Source of the DNA: Aureibaculum flavum
Lineage (GTDB): Bacteria; Bacteroidota; Bacteroidia; Flavobacteriales; Flavobacteriaceae
Assembly (NCBI RefSeq): GCF_016406085.1
Contig: NZ_JAEHFJ010000002.1
Coordinates: forward strand, 598,091 to 662,090
Length of the DNA stretch: 64,000 bases
Direction of reading: 5' to 3'
Under the pieces are notes generated by a model. That model saw only the letters and a list, made by a program, of their open reading frames with translations, had not been told where the DNA came from and searched no databases. Positions within the stretch are counted from its first letter, which is position 1, and the number at the start of each line of letters is the position of its first letter. Below, in pieces: positions 37,955 through 47,713 of this stretch. The position numbers and the translations under genes were made by a program.

Positions 37955-40438
37955 TTAGAAATAAAATCCAAATCCACCTTTTACAGCAAACTTCGTTGCT
38001 CCAGGCATGTCTAAATAATTTCCTCTAAACACAAAGTCAATTCTTATAAACTTAAAAATATTATCAACGCCAACAAAATATTCATAATACGGTTTTGTAG
38101 GAGCTTTACCCTGCAAATCAAAAGCACTTAAAGCTATGTTTTTGTCAGATAGATTTCCAATGACCGTCCGTGCCCCAACAATTTCTCTCCAATTCAATTT
38201 ACGCATTAAGGGTATTCTAGAAAACAATCTACCATTAAAATTATGCTCTATATGCAATGCGGCATATTCATCAGTTACAAAATCATAATAATTAAGCAAA
38301 TCAAAAGTCCGGGGTGCTGTAAATATGGCTTGATTACCAGGAACTACATCTAACATTGTCAAAGGTACCTGCCCAAAAGTTTTACCCACTTCTAAAAAGT
38401 ACTTTAACTTACCAAAACCACCCATCAAAACCCTATGTCTATAATACAACTGGAGCTTATCATAATCAAAATCACTGTCTAAAAATCCTTTTAAGCCTTT
38501 GGTATAACTTAAATATACGGTAGGATATCGACCTTCATTACTAACATTCCGTTCTACTCCGAATCCCGCCGTCTTACGTCCTGGGGTATAAGTAATACCA
38601 ACATCCAATTCTGTTTGTTTTATTTTAGCTTGTTCAAAACCATTTTTATCAAAGTAGCTAACATTAAATAGGGAGTCTGGTGCGGCAGAACTCAAAGTTT
38701 TGTAGGTTGCCCCAAGTCTAAAGTTTAAATTCTTTATGGGTTCAACATCAACAGCTAAATTCGTAAGATTTACATTGGTTAAACTATAATTATCGCCTCT
38801 AGAAAAGAACGAGGATGAAGCAAAGCTACGACTGAGAACATCATTTGCCGTTGTTAAACTTACTCCTGTTTGTTCAATATCTCGCCTATTACCCAGCGAT
38901 AAAATTATTCTATTTCTTTTATCAACTAACCACTTACCTGATATACCGTATTTAACTTTATCATCTTTAAAACCATAAGCTGCATATCCTTGAATACGCC
39001 ATGTGTCATTCTGACTAAAATAGGTTCTCCCTCCTACTCTAACCCTAAAACCTTCAATATCATTACTACCAAAGGAGGAAAACAGTGGTCCATAGTCAAA
39101 ACCATCAAAGATTTGCCAATACCCCGTGGCTAATGTAGCCCCAACATTATATAACTGTTTAAATTTCCGAACGGTTTTTAAGGTATCTAACATCTTATAT
39201 ACCCCTACTTCATCTTTGTTGAGTTTCTCCATTCGATTGTCACTCCAAAATTCATCTGGTTTATTGTATATTTCTTCCTCATAAGAACTTACTTTTGCTT
39301 TATACACATCATCATCTCGTTCTTTTTCGAATTCATAATTGTTAAAAAGCGTCGTTCTTCGACCATAAACTCCTTTTGACTTATCCTTAGAATTAAAAGA
39401 AAAGTCAGACATCATATGATCTCGTTTCAAAAGAAAAACCGAATCACTTAACACTTCAAATTCTTGAGCTACATAAATTTCTTTTACCCAGTTTATATTG
39501 GCACTTCGCGTAGCATTCATTTCAATTTCTTGAATAGCAAACGTGGTATCGTTCACCCAAAAGTCACCTTTAAAAGTAAGTTCATTTTTCCGTCTTGGAT
39601 AAAAAACAATATTATAACACCATTTATTACCAAGATAAGCACTATCTGCCAATACATAATTATAGACCGAAACTCCTGTTCTTGAAAGTGGACTCGTAAA
39701 ACTTTTATCAAAGAATTTTAGATAATTGTCGTAAATATTATAATCTACATATAATTGTTTTACAAACTCAATTAATTCTTGGTTACTATCAAAACCTGAG
39801 TTTTTATTAGCAATTAAGGTTTCATTTGATTTTTGAGAAGGTTTATTTTTACCATATACCTTATACAAAGCTTCATTTATAAAAATTGGTAAATAAGGTT
39901 TCCCTGTGATGTTAGAAGTATCAATTTCTTCAAACACAAACTCCATTCCTTTAAAAAGTCGTTTTTTCTTAAACTTTTCATCAATATTATTAAGATCGAA
40001 TTCTATTTTTTCATACTTATCATATTCATATTGCTTGTAAAGACGTAAACCATTTTGACGCTTTTTGGCCCATATTTTCTTTAAAATCTCAACAGCTGGA
40101 TTTCCTTTTTTCTTTGTTTTACCAGAATAAAGCATAACCTCATCTAAGGCAGCAGCATCTTCTTTTAGTACGATTTTAAGATCAAAATTTCTCGCTTTTA
40201 GCGGGATTATTTTGGTTTCAAAACCAAGAAATGAAATCATTAATTCAGTATACGTATTTTCTGATTCAATATAAAATTTTCCATTCTCATCAGACACACC
40301 ACCTTCTGTGGAGCCTTTAAAAATGATATTAGCAAAGGGTATAGGTTCCCCTTGCTCATCTACAATATTACCACCTACTTTAACTTGCGAAAAAGCGAAC
40401 GAGGTGAATAATAAAAAAAAGATTATTAAATATTTCAA
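37955..40438 (-). CDS. DUF5686-type outer-membrane protein with carboxypeptidase-like regulatory domain
   Basis: A protein of 827 residues. The signal peptide (LLFTSFAFSQ) is followed by a carboxypeptidase-D regulatory-like beta-sandwich (about 20-95; VGGNIVDEQGEPIPFANI), a mixed central domain, and a C-terminal region of amphipathic strands ending in GGFGFYF, typical of an outer-membrane barrel. The layout matches the DUF5686 family widespread in Bacteroidota; its role is unknown, though the plug-like N-terminal domain recalls TonB-dependent receptors. It is convergent with the DUF2807 gene. Confidence 0.85.
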   Translation of the reverse strand: MKYLIIFFLLFTSFAFSQVKVGGNIVDEQGEPIPFANIIFKGSTEGGVSDENGKFYIESENTYTELMISFLGFETKIIPLKARNFDLKIVLKEDAAALDEVMLYSGKTKKKGNPAVEILKKIWAKKRQNGLRLYKQYEYDKYEKIEFDLNNIDEKFKKKRLFKGMEFVFEEIDTSNITGKPYLPIFINEALYKVYGKNKPSQKSNETLIANKNSGFDSNQELIEFVKQLYVDYNIYDNYLKFFDKSFTSPLSRTGVSVYNYVLADSAYLGNKWCYNIVFYPRRKNELTFKGDFWVNDTTFAIQEIEMNATRSANINWVKEIYVAQEFEVLSDSVFLLKRDHMMSDFSFNSKDKSKGVYGRRTTLFNNYEFEKERDDDVYKAKVSSYEEEIYNKPDEFWSDNRMEKLNKDEVGVYKMLDTLKTVRKFKQLYNVGATLATGYWQIFDGFDYGPLFSSFGSNDIEGFRVRVGGRTYFSQNDTWRIQGYAAYGFKDDKVKYGISGKWLVDKRNRIILSLGNRRDIEQTGVSLTTANDVLSRSFASSSFFSRGDNYSLTNVNLTNLAVDVEPIKNLNFRLGATYKTLSSAAPDSLFNVSYFDKNGFEQAKIKQTELDVGITYTPGRKTAGFGVERNVSNEGRYPTVYLSYTKGLKGFLDSDFDYDKLQLYYRHRVLMGGFGKLKYFLEVGKTFGQVPLTMLDVVPGNQAIFTAPRTFDLLNYYDFVTDEYAALHIEHNFNGRLFSRIPLMRKLNWREIVGARTVIGNLSDKNIALSAFDLQGKAPTKPYYEYFVGVDNIFKFIRIDFVFRGNYLDMPGATKFAVKGGFGFYF

Positions 40439-40466
40439 TAGTCAAAATTTAGAGTATTAATAAAAA

Positions 40467-40496
40467 AAACCTTTTACAACTAGTTGTAAAAGGTTT
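40467..40496 (-). terminator. Terminator of pdhB
   Basis: A perfect 30-base palindrome: AAACCTTTTACAACT (40467-40481) and its complement (40482-40496). On the minus strand it is followed by a run of T (A-run 40462-40469), so it ends pdhB. Confidence 0.88.
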
Positions 40497-40518
40497 GATT
40501 ATTACAAATTTAATGCCA

Positions 40519-41499
40519 TTATTTTACATAAAGAACATACTTAACTGCTTTTATCACATCGTCAGAGTTAGGTATCCACTCTTTTAATAGGACCGGCGAA
40601 TATGCAGCTGGCGTATCTGCCGTAGTAATTCTTTGTATTGGAGCATCTAAATAATCAAATGCTTGTTCTTGTACTTGATATGTAATTTCAGATGATACAC
40701 TAGCAAAAGGCCAAGCTTCCTCTAAAATCACTAATCTATTTGTTTTCTTTACAGATTTAATTATTGTGTCATGATCCATCGGTCTTACCGTACGTAAATC
40801 AATAATTTCTACTGAAATATTTTCCTTTTCTAATTCTTCTGCTGCTTTATAAGCTTCTTTTATTATTTTTCCAAAAGAAACAATAGTAACATCTGTACCT
40901 TCTCTTTTAATTTCTGCAACACCAATTGGTAAAACGTATTCACCATCAGGTACTTCACCTTTATCACCATACATTTGTTCAGATTCCATGAAAATTACAG
41001 GATCATCATCTCTAATAGCAGCTTTTAATAAACCTTTAGCATCATATACGTTTGATGGTACAATTACCTTCAAACCTGGAGTATTTGCAAACCAGTTCTC
41101 AAAAGCTTGAGAGTGTGTTGCTCCTAACTGACCTGCTGAAGCTGTTGGTCCTCTAAAAACAATAGGGCAATTAAACTGCCCTCCAGACATTTGTCTGATT
41201 TTTGCTGCATTATTTATAATTTGGTCTATACCTACCAAAGAGAAATTAAAGGTCATATATTCTACAATAGGTCTGTTACCATTCATTGCAGATCCAATAG
41301 CAATCCCAGCAAAACCAAGCTCAGCAATTGGTGTGTCTATAACACGTTTCGCACCGAATTCATCTAACATACCTTTGGAAGCTTTGTAAGCACCATTATA
41401 TTCTGCGACCTCCTCACCCATTAAATAAATAGATTCGTCTCTACGCATTTCTTCGCTCATTGCTTCGCAAATAGCTTCTCTAAATTGAATTGTTCTCAT
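40519..41499 (-). CDS. pdhB: Pyruvate dehydrogenase E1 component, beta subunit
   Basis: Thiamine-diphosphate-dependent E1 beta subunit that makes acetyl-CoA from pyruvate together with E1 alpha. I take ATG 41499 (MRTIQFREAICEAM); the frame extends to 41523 but the shorter form matches the family start. It has 326 residues with family segments EVAEYNGAYKASKGM, DTPIAELGFAGIAIGSAM and a transketolase C-terminal domain. The alpha subunit and E2 are not in the window, as usual for Flavobacteria. It is divergent from etfBA, with a palindrome between. Confidence 0.95.
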   Translation of the reverse strand: MRTIQFREAICEAMSEEMRRDESIYLMGEEVAEYNGAYKASKGMLDEFGAKRVIDTPIAELGFAGIAIGSAMNGNRPIVEYMTFNFSLVGIDQIINNAAKIRQMSGGQFNCPIVFRGPTASAGQLGATHSQAFENWFANTPGLKVIVPSNVYDAKGLLKAAIRDDDPVIFMESEQMYGDKGEVPDGEYVLPIGVAEIKREGTDVTIVSFGKIIKEAYKAAEELEKENISVEIIDLRTVRPMDHDTIIKSVKKTNRLVILEEAWPFASVSSEITYQVQEQAFDYLDAPIQRITTADTPAAYSPVLLKEWIPNSDDVIKAVKYVLYVK

Positions 41500-41512
41500 A
41501 TTGGTTATAAAA

Positions 41513-41590
41513 TTACTATGCAAAAATAGAAAATTAAGGCTAGTTTATAAGATTATCAATCAAATATTTTACTATGCACGCATAGTAAAA
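41513..41590. promoter_or_regulatory. Palindromic operator candidate between pdhB and etfBA
   Basis: A 24-base inverted repeat (41567-41590) has arms TTTTACTATGC and GCATAGTAAAA around AC. A third copy of the half-site TTACTATGC lies at 41513-41521, just upstream of the pdhB ATG. This suggests a dimeric regulator acting on both divergent units. A TAACTTCG sequence (41605-41612), close to the -7 consensus, follows the palindrome in front of etfB. Confidence 0.65.
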
Positions 41591-41639
41591 CGAAAAAAAA
41601 GTAGTAACTTCGCCTTAAATAATTAAAATAGTTTAAAAA

Positions 41640-42386
41640 ATGAAAATATTAGTGTGTATAAGTCACGTTCCTGATACAACCTCAAAGATAAATTTTACCG
41701 ATGGTGATTCTAAATTTGATTCCAATGGTGTTCAGTTTGTAATTAATCCATACGATGAATTTGTTTTAACAAGAGCCATGTGGTTTAAGGAAAAACAGGG
41801 AGCATCCGTAACTGTTGTTAGTGTAGGTACTTCCTCTACGGAACCAACTTTACGTAAAGCATTGGCCATAGGGGCTGATGAAGCTATTCGTATTAATGCC
41901 GAAGCCACTGATGGTTATTTCGTTGCTAAGCAATTGGCTGAAGTGGCAAAAAATGGAAATTATGACCTTATACTAGCTGGTAGAGAATCTATTGATTACA
42001 ATGGAGGAATGGTTCCTGGTATGTTGGCTGCTATTTTAGATTTTAACTTTGTAAATGCGTGTATTGGTTTAGAAGTTGAAGGTGATAATGCAACGGTTAT
42101 AAGAGAAATTGATGGAGGTAAAGAAACCTTAAGCACAAGCTTACCATTGGTAATTGGAGGTCAAAAAGGAGTTGTAGAAGAAAAAGACCTGAGAATTCCG
42201 AATATGAGAGGAATTATGATGGCTAGAAAAAAACCGTTAAATATTGTAGAGCCAATTTCTTTTGAGGCAACTACGGAATCAAAAAGTTTTGAAAAACCAG
42301 AAGCCAAAGGTGCTGTTAAGTTAATTGATGCCGATAATGTTGGTGAATTGGTTGATCTGCTGCATAATGAAGCTAAAGTGATTTAA
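41640..42386 (+). CDS. etfB: Electron transfer flavoprotein, beta subunit
   Basis: AMP-binding subunit of ETF, which collects electrons from acyl-CoA and other dehydrogenases. It has 248 residues. The opening MKILVCISHVPDTTSKI, the central LAGRESIDYNGG and the late RGIMMARKKPL are typical of the family. The alpha subunit gene follows after 41 bases, and the pair is expressed as one unit. Its short leader sits next to the palindrome shared with pdhB. Confidence 0.97.
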   Translation: MKILVCISHVPDTTSKINFTDGDSKFDSNGVQFVINPYDEFVLTRAMWFKEKQGASVTVVSVGTSSTEPTLRKALAIGADEAIRINAEATDGYFVAKQLAEVAKNGNYDLILAGRESIDYNGGMVPGMLAAILDFNFVNACIGLEVEGDNATVIREIDGGKETLSTSLPLVIGGQKGVVEEKDLRIPNMRGIMMARKKPLNIVEPISFEATTESKSFEKPEAKGAVKLIDADNVGELVDLLHNEAKVI

Positions 42387-42427
42387 GTTCACACAATCAA
42401 GAAAAGTTTAATATCTAAAAAAAAAAT

Positions 42428-43396
42428 ATGTCTGTACTCGTATACGCAGAATCCTCTGAAGGAAAATTTAAAAAAATCGCTTTTGAAGCAGTTTCTTATG
42501 GCAAAAAAGTTGCCGAACTATTAGGAACCAATTTGAGCGTGCTTACTATAAATGCTGAGAACACTTCAACGTTGTCAGATTATGGTGCTGAAAAAATTAT
42601 AAAAGTAAACAATGAAAAGCTCAGTAATTTCAATGCTAAAGCCTACGCTGATGTAATAAAGCAAGGTGCAGAAAAAGAAAATGCTGACATTATCATAATT
42701 GATTCAAGTAATGATGGTATTTACTTAGCTCCGCTATTGGCTGTAAATTTAGAAGCAGGTTATGCTTCAAATGTAGTCGAAGCTCCCAGCTCAGTTTCTC
42801 CATTTACGGTAAAGCGAAAAGCTTTTTCTAATAAAGCTTTTGATAATACAGAAATTAAAACGGCTCGAAAACTAATAGGATTGGCAAAAAATTCTTTTGG
42901 CTTGGTAGAAAATAAAACTTCTGCTACTGAAGAAGATTTCACTCCTGCACTTGCTGAGGGTGATTTTAACATTACTTCAACTTCAATTGATAAAGCAAAA
43001 GGTAAAGTTACAATAGCAGATGCCGATATTGTTGTTTCTGGTGGTCGTGGATTAAAAGGTCCTGAAAACTGGGGAATGATTGAAGAATTAGCTGATGTTT
43101 TAGGTGCAGCTACGGCCTGTTCTAAACCTGTTTCCGATTTAGGTTGGAGACCACATAGTGAACATGTTGGTCAAACAGGAAAGCCAGTAGCCGCCAATTT
43201 ATATATTGCTATAGGAATTTCAGGTGCGATACAACATCTGGCTGGAATCAATTCTTCAAAGGTAAAAGTGGTTATAAATACTGACCCAGAAGCACCGTTT
43301 TTTAAGGCTGCTGATTATGGTATTGTTGGTGATGCATTTGAAGTTGTACCAAAATTAATAGAAAAGTTAAAAGAATTTAAGGCTCAAAACGCATAA
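42428..43396 (+). CDS. etfA: Electron transfer flavoprotein, alpha subunit
   Basis: FAD-binding subunit of ETF, 322 residues. The C-terminal FAD domain is clear: VSGGRGLKGPENWG, then HVGQTGKPVAANLYIAIG and INTDPEAPFFKAADYGIVGD. It forms a heterodimer with EtfB and passes electrons to ETF:quinone oxidoreductase, so it feeds the ACIII-aa3 chain coded at the left of the window. A hairpin with T-run follows. Confidence 0.97.
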   Translation: MSVLVYAESSEGKFKKIAFEAVSYGKKVAELLGTNLSVLTINAENTSTLSDYGAEKIIKVNNEKLSNFNAKAYADVIKQGAEKENADIIIIDSSNDGIYLAPLLAVNLEAGYASNVVEAPSSVSPFTVKRKAFSNKAFDNTEIKTARKLIGLAKNSFGLVENKTSATEEDFTPALAEGDFNITSTSIDKAKGKVTIADADIVVSGGRGLKGPENWGMIEELADVLGAATACSKPVSDLGWRPHSEHVGQTGKPVAANLYIAIGISGAIQHLAGINSSKVKVVINTDPEAPFFKAADYGIVGDAFEVVPKLIEKLKEFKAQNA

Positions 43397-43422
43397 TTTT
43401 AGTAAATTGTGCCCTTCAAAGG

Positions 43423-43469
43423 CTGTCTATATTTTGGATACTTAAGTCCTTTATTAGACAGTTTTTTTT
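43423..43469 (+). terminator. Probable terminator of etfBA
   Basis: CTGTCTA (43423-43429) and TAGACAG (43455-43461) pair across a 25-base loop and are followed by eight T. The long loop makes it weaker than the others. Confidence 0.55.
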
Positions 43470-43481
43470 ATTTTTTAATTT

Positions 43482-44084
43482 ATGAGTTTAGTCCGCCTCA
43501 ACATAAAAGGTATATCATATAGTCAGACACAAAGCGGTGCTTACGCACTGGTTTTAAGTGAGGTCGATGGCGAACGAACGTTGCCTATTATTATCGGTGC
43601 TTTTGAAGCACAATCTATAGCCATTGCTCTAGAAAAGGAAATAAAACCACCTAGACCGCTAACACATGACCTCTTTAAAACTTTTTCTGACCGTTTTAAC
43701 ATTAAAGTGAAACAAGTAATCATTCATAAATTAGTTGATGGCGTGTTTTATTCAAGCCTCATCTGTGAACGTGATAAAATTGAAGAAATTATTGATGCTA
43801 GAACTTCTGATGCTATTGCATTGGCAACTCGTTTTAATGCACCAATTTTCACTTACGAAAATATTTTAGACAAAGCAGGCATCTTTTTAAAGATAAAAGA
43901 TGAGCCTAAATTAACACAAACTAAAATAGAAGTTGAAGAAATGGCTATTGAACTTGCCGAAGAATCTTCATTAAAGGAAATTTCCATAAAAGAATTAAAT
44001 AAACAGTTGAATGAGGCCGTTGCAAATGAAGATTATGAATTGGCCGCCAAATTAAGAGATGAAATCTCTAAAAGACAAAAATAA
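43482..44084 (+). CDS. Bifunctional nuclease family protein (DUF151) with UVR motif
   Basis: A protein of 200 residues. The N-terminal 135 residues form the DUF151 domain (LPIIIGAFEAQSIAIALE, PRPLTHDLF, RTSDAIALATRF). The C-terminus has a UvrB/UvrC motif (LNEAVANEDYELAAKLRDEI), a helical hairpin for protein contact. Some plant and bacterial members show nuclease activity; the cellular role in Bacteroidota is not settled. It is followed after 21 bases by a nucleoside transporter. Confidence 0.88.
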   Translation: MSLVRLNIKGISYSQTQSGAYALVLSEVDGERTLPIIIGAFEAQSIAIALEKEIKPPRPLTHDLFKTFSDRFNIKVKQVIIHKLVDGVFYSSLICERDKIEEIIDARTSDAIALATRFNAPIFTYENILDKAGIFLKIKDEPKLTQTKIEVEEMAIELAEESSLKEISIKELNKQLNEAVANEDYELAAKLRDEISKRQK

Positions 44085-44105
44085 AAGACCAACCCTCACA
44101 AGCAT

Positions 44106-45890
44106 ATGACTCGTAATTTCGTTATTTTTATTTTAGTCTTATTTAGTTTAAATACTAATATTTCAGCTCAAGAAACACTAACGGATTCAATTTCCTTCGC
44201 TGAAACAAAAAGTGCAGCACCTAAACAAGATTCTATAATAAAATACTGGCAATTATCTAACCATATTCTGTATAAAAAATATCCCGATAGTATAAAATCA
44301 GATGTTGAGTTTATAAAAAGTAAAGAGTTTTTATCTTTAAGTGAAAACGGGGAATATACCTCAAAACTAAACAACACTTCTGGTTCTGGTTTTTGGTTAA
44401 AAAATCAAAACCTATTATTATTCCAACAGAAAACACCAGCAAAAGTTGATTTTTACTATCAAATTATAGAAATTTCTGACAATCATTTAAAGTTAAAAAA
44501 TGGTAATGATGTTTTTACTTTTATTGCTGATACACACGACAATTTTATCAACCAACAAGTTTCCGAAGATCAATTAATTCCCAGCCAAGGATTTTCTTTT
44601 AATTCGTTATGGAGAGGAGTTTTAGGGATGATTGCACTGTTATTGATTGCCTACTTTTTTAGCAGTAACAAAAAAGGTATTAAGTGGAAAACAGTTGGTA
44701 TTGGATTGCTCTTTCAATTAATTATTGCTATTGGGGTTTTAAAAATCCCTTTTATTCAAAAAGGATTTGAATTTGTGGGGGGAATTTTTGTAAGTATTTT
44801 GGATTTTACAAGAGCAGGTAGTAAATTTTTATTTGAAGGACTGGTTGTAGATATGGATACCTTTGGTTTTATTTTTGCATTTCAAGTATTGCCTACAATT
44901 ATATTCTTTTCAGCGTTAACGTCAGTTTTATTTTACTTAGGTGTCATACAGAAAGTAGTTAAACTTATGGCGATGCTACTAACGAAACTATTGGACATCT
45001 CAGGAGCCGAAAGTTTATCGGTAGCGGGTAATATTTTTCTTGGCCAGACAGAAGCTCCACTGCTTATAAAAGCATATTTAGAAAAAATGAATAAGTCTGA
45101 AATGCTACTTGTTATGATTGGCGGTATGGCTACTGTGGCTGGTGCTGTATTAGCAGCTTATATTGGCTTTTTAGGTGGTGATGACCCTGTTTTACGATTA
45201 ATGTATGCAAAACATTTATTGGCAGCTTCAGTTATGGCAGCTCCTGGTGCCATTGTGGTTTCTAAAATACTTTATCCACAAACGGAAAGTGTAAATACGG
45301 ATGTAAATGTATCTTCAGAAAAAATAGGTTCAAATATTTTAGACGCTATTGCTAATGGTACAACAGAAGGACTAAAACTAGCCGTAAATGTCGGAGCAAT
45401 GCTCTTAGTATTTGTAGCTTTTATCGCTATGATCAACGGTCTTTTTGGTTGGCTAGGCGAAATCACATCACTTAACAGTTGGATGGCTATTAATACTCCT
45501 TATCCTAAATTTTCTTTAGAAGCCGTATTAGGGACAATTTTTGCTCCATTAATGTGGTTAATTGGAGTTGCGAAAGAAGACATGATGTTAATGGGACAAC
45601 TTTTAGGGATAAAATTAGCGGCCAGTGAATTTGTAGGTTATATTCAATTAGCAGATTTAAAAAATATTGCCAATGCCACACACTTAAACTATCAAAAATC
45701 TATTATTATGGCGACATACATGCTATGTGGCTTTGCCAACTTTGCCTCTATAGGAATTCAAATTGGTGGTATTGGTTCATTAGCACCAGGACAACGTAAA
45801 ACGTTATCTGAATTCGGTATGAAAGCCTTAATTGGAGGTTCTATAGCTTCTTTAATTTCTGCTACCATTGCTGGGATGATTATTGGATAG
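44106..45890 (+). CDS. Concentrative nucleoside transporter (CNT family) with exported N-terminal domain
   Basis: The last 425 residues are a CNT transporter: NupC-like helices with SGAESLSVAGNIFLGQTEAP and the conserved GFANFASIGIQIGG. It imports nucleosides with an ion gradient. The first 165 residues are unusual: a signal peptide (FSLNTNISAQ) and a soluble domain (about 45-150; KYWQLSNHILYKKYP, then beta strands) that looks lipocalin-like, before the first transporter helix at about 168. Total 594 residues. The extra domain would lie in the periplasm and might gather substrate. Neighbours (thyA, folA, deoC) fit nucleoside metabolism. Confidence 0.88.
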   Translation: MTRNFVIFILVLFSLNTNISAQETLTDSISFAETKSAAPKQDSIIKYWQLSNHILYKKYPDSIKSDVEFIKSKEFLSLSENGEYTSKLNNTSGSGFWLKNQNLLLFQQKTPAKVDFYYQIIEISDNHLKLKNGNDVFTFIADTHDNFINQQVSEDQLIPSQGFSFNSLWRGVLGMIALLLIAYFFSSNKKGIKWKTVGIGLLFQLIIAIGVLKIPFIQKGFEFVGGIFVSILDFTRAGSKFLFEGLVVDMDTFGFIFAFQVLPTIIFFSALTSVLFYLGVIQKVVKLMAMLLTKLLDISGAESLSVAGNIFLGQTEAPLLIKAYLEKMNKSEMLLVMIGGMATVAGAVLAAYIGFLGGDDPVLRLMYAKHLLAASVMAAPGAIVVSKILYPQTESVNTDVNVSSEKIGSNILDAIANGTTEGLKLAVNVGAMLLVFVAFIAMINGLFGWLGEITSLNSWMAINTPYPKFSLEAVLGTIFAPLMWLIGVAKEDMMLMGQLLGIKLAASEFVGYIQLADLKNIANATHLNYQKSIIMATYMLCGFANFASIGIQIGGIGSLAPGQRKTLSEFGMKALIGGSIASLISATIAGMIIG

Positions 45891-45992
45891 TACACCAAAC
45901 CTTCGTTAATAAACTCTTAATAAAATAGAAATTCAATTCCATTTAAATCTAACACTTTTCAGTATTTTGCTGATTCAAATTAATAGACAAAA

Positions 45993-46817
45993 ATGAAGCA
46001 ATATCACGAATTAGTAAAACATGTTTTAGAAAACGGAAACGAAAAAGGTGATCGTACAGGTACGGGTACTAAAAGTGTTTTCGGACATCAAATGCGATTT
46101 GATTTGTCTGATGGTTTTCCAATGGTGACTACAAAAAAGTTGCATTTAAAATCGATTATTTACGAATTACTTTGGTTTATAAATGGTGATACTAACATAA
46201 AGTACTTACAAGAAAACGGTGTACGAATTTGGAATGCTTGGGCGGATGAAAAAGGTGATTTAGGCCCTGTATATGGACATCAATGGAGGAATTGGAACAG
46301 TGATGAAATTGATCAACTTACAGACGTTATAGACACATTAAAAAACAACCCTAATAGTAGAAGAATGATGGTTTCTGCATGGAACCCATCTGTACTTCCA
46401 GACACATCAAAGTCTTTTAGCGAAAATGTAGCCAATGGTAAAGCTGCATTACCACCTTGTCATGCCTTCTTTCAATTTTATGTAGCCGATGGTAAATTGT
46501 CTTGTCAACTTTATCAAAGAAGTGCTGATATTTTTTTAGGTGTACCCTTTAACATAGCTTCTTATGCGTTATTTACAATGATGATTGCACAAGTTTGTGG
46601 ATATGAAGCGGGAGAATTTATTCATACATTTGGAGATGCTCACATTTACAACAACCATGTAGAACAACTAGAATTACAATTATCTAGAGATGTTAGACCG
46701 CTTCCAAAAATGAAAATAAACACCGCAATAAAAAGCATTTTTGACTTTAAATTTGAAGATTTTGAATTATTAGATTATAATCCACATCCCCATATTAAAG
46801 GTGCTGTAGCTGTATAA
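45993..46817 (+). CDS. thyA: Thymidylate synthase
   Basis: Methylates dUMP to dTMP with methylene-tetrahydrofolate, producing dihydrofolate that FolA (2 kb downstream) reduces again. It has 274 residues, slightly longer than the E. coli enzyme. The catalytic cysteine is C156 in [30 protein letters not shown] and [11 protein letters not shown] are family signatures. A strong terminator follows. Confidence 0.98.
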   Translation: MKQYHELVKHVLENGNEKGDRTGTGTKSVFGHQMRFDLSDGFPMVTTKKLHLKSIIYELLWFINGDTNIKYLQENGVRIWNAWADEKGDLGPVYGHQWRNWNSDEIDQLTDVIDTLKNNPNSRRMMVSAWNPSVLPDTSKSFSENVANGKAALPPCHAFFQFYVADGKLSCQLYQRSADIFLGVPFNIASYALFTMMIAQVCGYEAGEFIHTFGDAHIYNNHVEQLELQLSRDVRPLPKMKINTAIKSIFDFKFEDFELLDYNPHPHIKGAVAV

Positions 46818-46820
46818 CAT

Positions 46821-46860
46821 AATAAATCCCAAAATCCACTAAAGGATTTTGGGATTTATT
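46821..46860. terminator. Bidirectional terminator between thyA and the CBM-like gene
   Basis: Arms AATAAATCCCAAAATCC (46821-46837) and GGATTTTGGGATTTATT (46844-46860) pair perfectly around a 6-base loop. It serves the two convergent genes. Confidence 0.9.
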
Positions 46861-46879
46861 ATGTTTAATAGTTGACTTC

Positions 46880-47179
46880 CTATAATTCTAAAACAGAATT
46901 TTCAGTACCAGCAAATTCGTTAAATGCATAACTATCTGCTTGCTCATCATTTTTGTACGCCCCATCAACTAAATATCTAAATTGATATGAAGCACCTTTT
47001 TCTAAATCGATAGTTCCTTTGAAGTTACCATTTTTTAGTTTTTTTAACTCATATTTTTTTGTAGGTTTCCAATTGTTGAAATCTCCAACAACTGCAACTT
47101 TTTCAGCCTCAGCTTCAGGTAAAGTAAAAGTTACCTTACAAACTGGTTTTGTTTTTAAATAATTCTTAGTAATTGCCAT
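46880..47179 (-). CDS. Isoamylase/AMPK-type early set (CBM48-like) domain protein
   Basis: A single-domain protein of 99 residues. It shows the glycogen-binding fold seen at the start of branching enzymes and AMPK beta: VCKVTFTLPEAEAEKVAVVGDFNNW, then KKLKNGNFKGTIDLEKG and FRYLVDGAYKNDEQAD. There is no enzyme domain and no signal peptide, so it is cytoplasmic and may bind storage glycan or a partner enzyme. It stands alone. Confidence 0.85.
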   Translation of the reverse strand: MAITKNYLKTKPVCKVTFTLPEAEAEKVAVVGDFNNWKPTKKYELKKLKNGNFKGTIDLEKGASYQFRYLVDGAYKNDEQADSYAFNEFAGTENSVLEL

Positions 47180-47481
47180 AATTTTGTGTTTTTTAAATTA
47201 GAGCAAAATTAATTAAGTTTTTCTACATCTCATCGCTAATCCATTGATTATTAAGTCGATTTAACAATAATTTAATTTTAAATAACAAAAAAATGAAAAA
47301 CTCAAAATTCATCGTTAAATATTATATAATTATTATTTTTAAATTCTTTTTTTTGAATAAAAATTGTAAATTTATAACCATTTTACTATAAAAATGCCCT
47401 TATTAAATAGTTATAACCTACCTATTTGATAAATAAGGTATTAAATAATTGCACCAGAGAAACTCTAAATAATAAAGTATC
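47180..47481. other. AT-rich intergenic region
   Basis: About 300 bases of very AT-rich sequence between divergent genes. TAAATTTA (47367-47374) is close to a -7 box but has no properly spaced -33 partner. No ORF or RNA is seen. Confidence 0.4.
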
Positions 47482-47673
47482 ATGAAAAAAGAAGATTTAA
47501 AAAAAGATTTAATTGACCGTATTAATGAAATTGATGATGAAAATAAGCTGACTGCCATTCAGACTATTTTAAATACACTTGAAAGTGAACACATCGAATT
47601 TGACAATAAAAACAACGCCTTAGAACCTGAAGATTTTGGTGGTTATATTAAAGAATGGTTAAAAAGCATGTAA
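47482..47673 (+). CDS. Small acidic protein, unknown (antitoxin-like?)
   Basis: A 63-residue product that I do not recognise firmly. The N-terminal half is helical (KKEDLKKDLIDRINEIDDE), the second half acidic, and it ends in EDFGGYIKEWLKSM. The layout recalls small antitoxins of addiction modules, but no toxin gene follows; the next gene, 40 bases on, is a TonB-domain protein. It could be an orphan antitoxin or an unrelated small protein. Confidence 0.55.
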   Translation: MKKEDLKKDLIDRINEIDDENKLTAIQTILNTLESEHIEFDNKNNALEPEDFGGYIKEWLKSM

Positions 47674-47713
47674 AAAAAGGATAAAACATGTTTTATCTAA
47701 ACACACAATTCAT

